Positions 1 through 4,453 of a stretch of DNA of 6,065 nucleotides are shown piece after piece. Numbering within the stretch: position 1 is the first letter of the stretch; each line of letters begins with the position of its first letter. Origin of the DNA: DATIJJ01 sp039936115 (GTDB taxonomy: Bacteria > Pseudomonadota > Gammaproteobacteria > DSM-16500); assembly GCA_039936115.1 (NCBI GenBank), contig JBDTIZ010000281.1:1-6065 (forward strand). Direction: 5' to 3'. A program made the translations under genes and the position numbers. Under the pieces are notes generated by a model, which was not told the origin of the DNA, made no database searches, and saw only the letters and a program-made list of their open reading frames with translations.

Positions 1-267
1 TCAAATAAAATATTTGAATAATATTGTTGAACAAGACCATCGTGGTATTAAGCGAATCACAAAACCTATGATGGGGTTCAAAGCATTTCATTCTGCTGAA
101 GCGACTCTTTCTGGCATTGAGCTTTGCAGCATGCTGAAGAAAGGCCAGCATATTAACGCAGAAAATATTTTTGCATTTCAACAATTTTATGCGTTAGCAG
201 CATACTCGCGTCTAGGGAAAATACGTTCGGATTTTTTTACCCTAAAAATTAAATTTGCGACAGAACC
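1..267 (+). mobile_element. Right end of an IS6-family insertion sequence (truncated by window edge)
   Basis: The reading frame from base 2 encodes the C-terminal part of an IS6/IS26/IS240-type DDE transposase, and 51 bp beyond its conserved end a 14-bp sequence at 254-267 (TTTGCGACAGAACC) resembles the family's terminal repeat. Read inward it is GGTTCTGTCGCAAA, compared with GGCACTGTTGCAAA in IS26. The left end, start codon and first two catalytic aspartates lie outside the window. IS6-family elements usually make 8-bp target duplications, so 268-275 (CAATCAAT) would be one copy if the boundary is right. The element ends 24 bp from the stop codon of the convergent acyltransferase gene, so it landed at, or cut into, the downstream side of that operon. 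Confidence 0.85.
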
Positions 268-439
268 CAATCAATTCCCTAGTCGTTGTTTTCATATTTT
301 CGATGCTTTCTTGCGAGCAAGGTTAGTTTGTTTAGCTTTTAATGCACGTTTTGGGCTTCCTTCTTTCCACTCTCCGTCCCCGATATGCTCGCCATCAGCA
401 ATACTATCGCCAGAGACAATATTTCCAAAACCCACATAG
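2..439 (+). pseudogene. IS6-family transposase, C-terminal fragment with lost stop codon
   Basis: This is the 3' part of a DDE transposase that would catalyse movement of the insertion sequence. The visible part starts QIKYLNNIVEQDHRGIKR, carrying the final catalytic glutamate in VEQDHR, followed by the conserved GFKAFHSAEATLSGIE helix and KKGQ. Family members typically end in a sequence like FYALAA followed by a stop. Here FYALAA ends at base 202 and the next codon is TAC, so translation runs on through the terminal repeat and antisense to the neighbouring acyltransferase gene until a stop at 437-439. Residues encoded after base 202 therefore have no transposase homology. A single-base change in the original stop would explain this. 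The 5' end is cut by the window, so I cannot say whether the rest of the gene is intact. Confidence 0.75.
254..267. repeat. Right terminal inverted repeat of the IS6-family element
   Basis: TTTGCGACAGAACC matches the IS26 terminal repeat in reverse orientation (TTTGCAACAGTGCC) at 11 of 14 positions and lies just after the transposase end, where the family places it. The left repeat is outside the window, so pairing cannot be confirmed. Confidence 0.75.
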
Positions 440-1041
440 GCATTGTTACCAATTTGGCTTCCTGGCCCCACAATGCAATTTGTTCCAAGAAAACAATTTT
501 TTCCAATTTTAACAGACTTCAAAAGTAATCGATCGCCTGTAAAGTAATGGCAAAAAACATGGACATTTTCCCCAAATGAAGTTCCTGCACCAATCTCTAG
601 CAGAGTAAGATCAACTAAGGTGTATTCCATTGGTGTATGAATGCCAAAACCAATCTTGGCACCAAGAGCACGATAAACTAAAAATTTAAGCACGTAAGAA
701 ACGTTAAGAAGATATCGGAATCCAGATACTTTAAGTGAACGATTCAAAGCTAAATGGCAGTACCAGGCAAAAGTACCTTTATTAAATCCAATGTGAGTAA
801 CACCCGGCTTCAATTTAGGTATAAGCATTCTAAAAATGGCTAAAATAGAAATAAAAGTTAAGCTTAAAAGCAAAGGTGATACTAGAAGAATTAAAATCAA
901 TAATCCTTTGGAGGAAGAAAAATGAATGGCTAGCAAGATAACCAGTGACCAGGAAATAACCCCTGGTCCTATGGCAAGAAGTGCAGCAATAAAATCAAAA
1001 GAAATAAAGTGGTGAATTTTGATGGGTTTTTGATTATTCAT
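292..1041 (-). CDS. Membrane-anchored left-handed beta-helix (hexapeptide-repeat) acyltransferase
   Basis: The predicted 249-residue protein has two hydrophobic segments near the N-terminus (about residues 17-40 and 45-72), then a basic linker, then a left-handed beta-helix domain (about 127-215) with hexapeptide repeats such as IGKNCF, LGTNCI, VGPGSQ and IGNNAY. It closes with a W-x-x-GSP motif (225-230), common at the end of hexapeptide acyltransferases. HVFCH (161-165) supplies possible catalytic histidines. The family transfers acetyl or other acyl groups to a hydroxyl or amino group, and the membrane segments suggest a lipid or envelope substrate. That specificity is inference. I chose the ATG at 1041 because it overlaps the upstream stop by 8 bp and has a weak AAGAAA ribosome site 7 nt upstream. 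A TTG at 1107 would add 22 residues that fully overlap the previous gene. It is the last operon gene before the insertion sequence. Confidence 0.8.
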   Translation of the reverse strand: MNNQKPIKIHHFISFDFIAALLAIGPGVISWSLVILLAIHFSSSKGLLILILLVSPLLLSLTFISILAIFRMLIPKLKPGVTHIGFNKGTFAWYCHLALNRSLKVSGFRYLLNVSYVLKFLVYRALGAKIGFGIHTPMEYTLVDLTLLEIGAGTSFGENVHVFCHYFTGDRLLLKSVKIGKNCFLGTNCIVGPGSQIGNNAYVGFGNIVSGDSIADGEHIGDGEWKEGSPKRALKAKQTNLARKKASKI

Positions 1042-1648
1042 TAGTAATTTTCTTATTAACAAACCGGATTTGAAAAATTTTTCGATATATTTCTCGCGGT
1101 ATAACAATCGCCATTCCTATAAAATAGGTCATTAAGAATTGCCATCGATGAAAATAGAATACAGTTAAGTCATTATCATCTTTACCTTGACGAACAAGCG
1201 CGGGTTTTAATATGGAGTAACGCTTTACCATCCCATGTCCGGCATAAGAACATCCGAACACAATAGGGCGTCGTTCTTTTAAAGTATCAAAAATAATGGC
1301 TGACCAGATTTTGCATGCGAAGGTTAATCGTGAAATGGATTTTGATTTCCAAATGGCGACGATTTCGCATACTTTGTTAGCGCCGCCTATTGAATCAATT
1401 ATTTTTGTTTTATCTTCTTCAGCGAGATATTCAAAGCAGCGATGAGGGTATTGGTTAATTATATACCCAGCTATCATGTGAGTTCCTTGATAAACTCCTA
1501 TGATTCGTTTGTATGATTGTAACGATTCAGTTTTGATTGCTTGCAGCGGATTAAGTTTTTTACCGCGAAAAGATTCCATGTAACATTTCGAGAATTCAGA
1601 ATATTCTGCCGGATTTTTTAAATCGCGAAACTTAAAAGATTTAGTCAT
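1034..1648 (-). CDS. Conserved hypothetical protein, possible GNAT-like acyltransferase
   Basis: I do not recognise a named family for this 204-residue protein. Its pattern of strands and helices resembles a GNAT acyltransferase. A strand pair around GVYQGTHMIAGYIIN (51-65) is followed by VCEIVAIWKSK (93-103), where GNATs and N-acyl amino acid/homoserine lactone synthases carry the central strand. A helix follows (108-124), then PIVFGCSYAGHGMVKRY (129-144). The classic acyl-CoA loop Q/R-x-x-G-x-G/A is not obvious. The segment at 169-188 is hydrophobic (FLMTYFIGMAIVIP) and may touch or cross the membrane. The start is well supported: GAGGT lies 5 nt before ATG. The gene follows the diiron oxidase after 11 bp and overlaps the next acyltransferase by 8 bp, so it probably works with both. 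The function is open, and a GNAT-like fold is a low-confidence inference. Confidence 0.75.
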   Translation of the reverse strand: MTKSFKFRDLKNPAEYSEFSKCYMESFRGKKLNPLQAIKTESLQSYKRIIGVYQGTHMIAGYIINQYPHRCFEYLAEEDKTKIIDSIGGANKVCEIVAIWKSKSISRLTFACKIWSAIIFDTLKERRPIVFGCSYAGHGMVKRYSILKPALVRQGKDDNDLTVFYFHRWQFLMTYFIGMAIVIPREIYRKIFQIRFVNKKITNE

Positions 1649-1659
1649 ATTTACCTCGA

Positions 1660-2394
1660 TTAAATTAAGCCAATTTTTTCAAACACACGATGTTGAATCT
1701 TCAATCTTGAATCAAGTTCTTCGTTAGACGTTCTTAAAATCTCAGCGCCATCAAAAATATATCGATCTTCATTGGCAATTTTCCAATCACTCCATAGGCT
1801 TTCAATCCATTTGATTATTTTAGTTTTACCGGACTGCGCAAGAAGCGGCAATTTATCTTTAAGGTACATAAAGCCAAATCCTGAGTGTCTCGCTTCATCC
1901 GAAATAATACGCGAATTAATTTCTTTAAAAATTGGACATGGGAGTGTTTCAATTCGTTTTCGTTGTTGATTGAGAGCTTCACTTTCCATCACAACATTTA
2001 ATGCAACGATCAATCCACAATAAGATCCCTGCCAAGTGAGTGCTTTAGAAAAAACAGTAGCAAGCTTTTCATTTATAGGATTCATTTTACCTAACATAGC
2101 TATATAGGTCGCATATGCCTGTGCATGTCGAGCTTCTTCATTCATTTGGGCACAGATAAAACGAATGGCTTGAAAGTCAGGGACTTCGGTAATTAATCGC
2201 GCACAGATTTTTAATGTAAATAATTCAGCATGATAAAGCTGGCTAATCATATCAATATAATCAGGTTGAGTGACACCCATTGGAACAATCGGGATTTGAT
2301 CCCAGTTAATTTCAGAAATTGACCAACCCAATTTTTCTGACTTTTCAATAAGTTGTTGTAATGGTTGGGAATGATAAGAATGTGAAACTATCAT
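1660..2394 (-). CDS. Ferritin-like diiron oxidase/oxygenase
   Basis: This 244-residue protein carries a full set of carboxylate-bridged diiron ligands on a predicted four-helix bundle: E57 (in YHAELFTLK), E87 and H90 (in NEEARHAQ), E137 (in VVMESEAL), and E167 and H170 (in SDEARHSG). The two half-sites are symmetrical, with 30 residues between E57 and E87 and again between E137 and E167, as expected for the ferritin-like/R2-like superfamily. AurF-type N-oxygenases use the same E...ExxH...E...ExxH scheme. Such enzymes activate O2 to hydroxylate, N-oxygenate, desaturate or decarboxylate small molecules or acyl chains. The substrate cannot be told from the sequence. No signal peptide is seen, so it is probably cytoplasmic. 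Its ATG overlaps the stop of the upstream lipoprotein gene (ATGA) and has no clear ribosome site, which points to translational coupling. Confidence 0.85.
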   Translation of the reverse strand: MIVSHSYHSQPLQQLIEKSEKLGWSISEINWDQIPIVPMGVTQPDYIDMISQLYHAELFTLKICARLITEVPDFQAIRFICAQMNEEARHAQAYATYIAMLGKMNPINEKLATVFSKALTWQGSYCGLIVALNVVMESEALNQQRKRIETLPCPIFKEINSRIISDEARHSGFGFMYLKDKLPLLAQSGKTKIIKWIESLWSDWKIANEDRYIFDGAEILRTSNEELDSRLKIQHRVFEKIGLI

Positions 2395-2924
2395 AGAGCT
2401 AAACCCGAAGTGGAAAGAGGCTTAATGAAAAGGTTATCATCTTTTTCCAAAATATGAACTCGTGAATCAATTGGAATAATTGATGAATATTGTGTAACTG
2501 TTATTGGTTTTTCATTGCTATCTGGTTTAACTATAAACTGATACAGACCTGCATTATGATTGCCAATATCTACAACATAGCCAAGGCCTGCGCCAGCAGC
2601 TGCCCCCGCACCACCAACGATTACTGCTCCAACTACTGCTCCGCCTAGAGTTGTTGCTATCAAAACAGGAGCTGCAACATTACCAAATGCGCCTAACGCT
2701 AATCCAACGAATCCACCTGCAGCAGCGCCACCTATGGCACCGGTTACACCACCAATTTCTGCACCCGTTTTTGTTCTTTCGTGAGGCTTAAAATCTCTCT
2801 GCTGAATTTTTTTAGCAGTAATAACAACACCATTTCCACGATCATAGGTCGTCGCACAACCAAACAGTGCAAAGATACAAATAAAAACTCCAAATATAGT
2901 AAAAAGCTTTTTCATTAACATCAT
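2391..2924 (-). CDS. SlyB-like glycine-zipper outer-membrane lipoprotein
   Basis: This is a 177-residue lipoprotein precursor. It has a basic start (MKK), a hydrophobic core and the lipobox LFGC with the lipidated cysteine at residue 23, followed by ATTYD. Residues 54-116 form a long glycine/alanine-rich zipper (GGVTGAIGGAAAGG, then GGAVVGAVIVGGAGAAAGAG), typical of SlyB/Pcp proteins, which insert in or line the outer membrane. The C-terminal part (about 126-170, LYQFIVKP...PITVTQ...SRVHIL) resembles the small beta-domain of SlyB. The size is close to SlyB (about 155) but slightly longer. I chose the ATG at 2924 because GAGGAG lies 9 nt upstream. In-frame ATGs at 2921 and 2915 are alternatives, and an upstream extension to 3101 would cover the promoter and destroy the signal peptide. 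It is the first gene of the operon, possibly an envelope sensor or carrier for its product, which is inference. Confidence 0.87.
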   Translation of the reverse strand: MMLMKKLFTIFGVFICIFALFGCATTYDRGNGVVITAKKIQQRDFKPHERTKTGAEIGGVTGAIGGAAAGGFVGLALGAFGNVAAPVLIATTLGGAVVGAVIVGGAGAAAGAGLGYVVDIGNHNAGLYQFIVKPDSNEKPITVTQYSSIIPIDSRVHILEKDDNLFIKPLSTSGLAL

Positions 2925-2933
2925 TAAGTGATT

Positions 2934-2939
2934 CTCCTC
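2934..2939 (-). promoter_or_regulatory. Ribosome binding site of the lipoprotein gene
   Basis: GAGGAG on the minus strand lies 9 nt before the ATG at 2924. It decides the start of the lipoprotein in favour of 2924 over far-upstream codons in the same open frame. Confidence 0.75.
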
Positions 2940-2980
2940 ATTTCTACGATTCTCATAAAAAAACTTAGGTCTTTTGGAAG

Positions 2981-3009
2981 TAGACAATAACACCCAAGTG
3001 CAATAATAT
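2981..3009 (+). promoter_or_regulatory. Predicted promoter of the TetR-family regulator gene
   Basis: TAGACA (2981-2986) and TAATAT (3004-3009) are separated by 17 bp on the plus strand and resemble -35 and -10 boxes (5/6 and 4/6 matches to consensus). Transcription would start near 3016, about 38 nt before the regulator's ATG. The -10 box sits inside the left arm of the inverted repeat at 3004-3027, which suggests autorepression. Confidence 0.45.
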
Positions 3010-3031
3010 GAGTAAAAACTCACATTAACAA
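3003..3031 (-). promoter_or_regulatory. Predicted sigma-70 promoter of the lipoprotein/diiron/acyltransferase operon
   Basis: On the minus strand, a -35 box TTGTTA (3026-3031) is separated by exactly 17 bp from a -10 box TATTAT (3003-3008). The start of transcription would be near 2996, giving a leader of about 72 nt before the lipoprotein ATG. The spacer and the -10 box are covered by the inverted repeat at 3004-3027, so a bound repressor would block this promoter. The prediction is by motif only. Confidence 0.6.
3004..3027. promoter_or_regulatory. Candidate TetR operator: 24-bp near-perfect inverted repeat
   Basis: The left arm TAATATGAGT (3004-3013) and right arm ACTCACATTA (3018-3027) are complementary at 9 of 10 positions around an AAAA centre. 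TetR-family dimers bind palindromes of this type, usually next to their own gene. The repeat lies 26 bp before the regulator's ATG, overlaps the -10 and spacer of the operon promoter, and includes the -10 of the regulator promoter. One bound dimer could therefore shut off both directions. The link to this regulator is inference from position. Confidence 0.65.
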
Positions 3032-3053
3032 CTCGCATAAAACAGAGAAAAAT

Positions 3054-3689
3054 ATGAAGTCTAAAAAGTACCACAAAACTTTGAAAAAAAAGGGAAAGCA
3101 AGACCGTTCAAAAGCCACCATTGAGACCATTCTGCAGGGAGCAGCTCATGTTTTGGTGAAAGAAGGGTATGAGGGAACCAATACCAATCGAATTGCAGAA
3201 GTTGCAGGAGTCAGTATTGGTTCCATTTATCAGTACTTTTCAAATAAAGAATCCATTATAGAAGAATTAATCGAACTACATATCCAAAAACTTATGAATG
3301 TTTTCTTGGAAAAATTCAATACACTAAGTACAGTTTCATTAAAGGATGGAATTCCCATGTTGATTAGATCCAGGATTGAAGCGCGCTCAGTGGAACCGGA
3401 GCTACAACGAGTATTTGACGAGCAGTTACCAAAAGTTGGTAAGCTTCGCCGCCTAAAAGAATATGAAAACCAAGCCGTGGAAATGATAAAAGATTACTTG
3501 CAATCGAAAAAAAGCGAAGTGTCGGTGAAAAATCTAGAGATGGCAGCTTTTGTTTCTGTTTATGCAGTCGAGGGAGTAATTCAGGCAGCATTATATAATC
3601 GACAAGACATTCGGGCTGGTGGTCACCTGGAAAATGAACTTACCAATTTTATTGTACGCTATCTAGTTGCAGATAATCAAAAACACTAG
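3054..3689 (+). CDS. TetR/AcrR-family transcriptional regulator
   Basis: This 211-residue protein has the standard TetR layout. A lysine-rich N-terminal tail (1-20) is followed by a DNA-binding domain at about 21-66, with the helix-turn-helix in TNRIAEVAGVSIGSIYQYF (44-62) and the family signature YFSNKESI. An all-helical ligand-binding and dimerisation domain (about 70-205) resembles the TetR_C_17/AefR-like group, with LEMAAFVSVYAVEGVIQAAL near its end. These proteins are normally repressors released by a small hydrophobic ligand. The gene is divergent from the lipoprotein/diiron/acyltransferase operon and shares a 129-bp control region containing a strong palindrome, so it probably represses that operon and itself. 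The ATG at 3054 has only a weak purine-rich ribosome site (AGAGA). The inducer is unknown and may be a substrate or product of the operon. Confidence 0.9.
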   Translation: MKSKKYHKTLKKKGKQDRSKATIETILQGAAHVLVKEGYEGTNTNRIAEVAGVSIGSIYQYFSNKESIIEELIELHIQKLMNVFLEKFNTLSTVSLKDGIPMLIRSRIEARSVEPELQRVFDEQLPKVGKLRRLKEYENQAVEMIKDYLQSKKSEVSVKNLEMAAFVSVYAVEGVIQAALYNRQDIRAGGHLENELTNFIVRYLVADNQKH

Positions 3690-3804
3690 TTACTTTGAAG
3701 TGAGCTTGTGCACTTCACACGAATTTGGAAATTATCCAATGTCTATATTCATTTTGATTTATTTTAAATCACTTTGATATGTAATAATAACTGAATGTAA
3801 GAAA
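3690..3804. other. AT-rich intergenic region between the regulator gene and the group II intron
   Basis: I see no gene here. A 7-bp-arm hairpin TGAAGTG/CACTTCA (3696-3717, 8-nt loop) begins 7 bp after the regulator stop codon. It could end transcription but lacks a following T-tract, so terminator status is weak. Further on are the inverted repeats TTGGA/TCCAA (3725-3739) and TGATTTA/TAAATCA (3755-3771, 3-nt centre), of unknown role. The last bases before 3805 would be the 5' exon, carrying the intron's binding sites (IBS1/IBS2). Confidence 0.6.
3696..3717 (+). terminator. Possible weak terminator hairpin after the TetR gene
   Basis: A perfect 7-bp stem TGAAGTG/CACTTCA with an 8-nt loop starts 7 bp beyond the stop codon. 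No U-run follows the stem, so it may not terminate by the intrinsic mechanism. Confidence 0.3.
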
Positions 3805-4430
3805 GTGGCGGCTGGTCGCACGTTCCGTACCTTACCCCCGCGCGACACGAAGTCGCTTAATAAACTGCTTTTCTAGTTAACCATTCTAGCAAAAGCCTGC
3901 TGTTTCGCCAGCAGTTCCCTACTTGGACATGCGATTGCAGTAATGCACTGGTGTGAAGCTCTGAGGACAATGCAGCCGCGGGAAACCGTAGAAGAGTTCG
4001 TGAGAACAAATCGAATCTGCTAGCACAAAAGCGGAGAGGAGATAGGGACGAATGGTATGGTTAATGTAATGTGAACTCTCATGTAAACACCGATGAGGTA
4101 CGAGAAGCCAAATGTGCTGATAGGCTTTAACCAAAACGGTAACGCGGTCAGGATACTGGGGTGGCGCTTCCCGATATCGCGAATGTAGAACCGCCGGTGG
4201 ATAAGAGAGAACCTAACCCATTCTGTTTATTAAGTGGAACGTGGGAATCCCATGTGACTCCCACTATCGGGACAGCGTATCGTAAGATGCGCCTATGGTC
4301 ACATGGCGAAGGGAGACTGGAAAAAGCAAACGCCTCACTGTAACGGTGTGGATACAGATTGCAATATTATCTGACATGACAATGTGCTGACATCCAGTTG
4401 GTATTCAACGCAAGATAATTTGGAGAATCG
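3805..4430 (+). ncRNA. Group II intron ribozyme, 5' domains I-III
   Basis: This stretch of about 626 nt before the maturase is structured RNA rather than coding. Visible stems include GCGAC/GTCGC (3842-3856), CTGCTG/CAGCAG (3897-3914) and GTGGGA/TCCCAC (4241-4264). The region around 4235-4345, with GGAACGTGGGAA followed by the purine-rich GGAAAAAGCAAACGC, resembles the conserved segment just before the ORF in other CL-type bacterial introns. Short open frames in this interval carry no recognisable protein and are taken as chance. Exact domain borders and the exon-binding loops (EBS1/EBS2) were not resolved. Confidence 0.7.
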
Positions 4431-4435
4431 ATAGC

Positions 4436-4453
4436 ATGAGGAAAAGCAAATGA
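4436..4453 (+). other. Five-codon minicistron overlapping the maturase start
   Basis: ATG at 4436 encodes MRKSK and ends at TGA 4451-4453, which overlaps the maturase ATG at 4450 as ATGA. The ribosome-site-like GAGGA (4438-4442) for the maturase lies inside this small frame. It could couple or dampen maturase translation, or be chance. Confidence 0.3.

Noticed and set aside
1042..1107. Longer start (TTG) for the hexapeptide acyltransferase
   Set aside because: The extra 22 residues lie wholly inside the previous gene, and an ATG in a coupled overlap is available at 1041.
1772..1969. 65-codon plus-strand frame inside the diiron gene
   Set aside because: It is antisense to a gene with conserved metal ligands and has no independent support.
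2925..3101. N-terminal extension of the lipoprotein frame up to 3101
   Set aside because: It would cover the promoters and operator, overlap the TetR start, and bury the signal peptide. The ATG at 2924 has a good ribosome site and gives a normal lipoprotein signal.
3364..3591. 75-codon minus-strand frame inside the TetR gene
   Set aside because: It is a shadow frame of a clear TetR-family gene.
3919..4134. 71-codon open frame on the minus strand
   Set aside because: It is antisense to ribozyme domain I, with no ribosome site or family resemblance seen.
4161..4343. 60-codon open frame upstream of the maturase
   Set aside because: It lies in the folded 5' ribozyme RNA of the intron and has no recognisable protein features.
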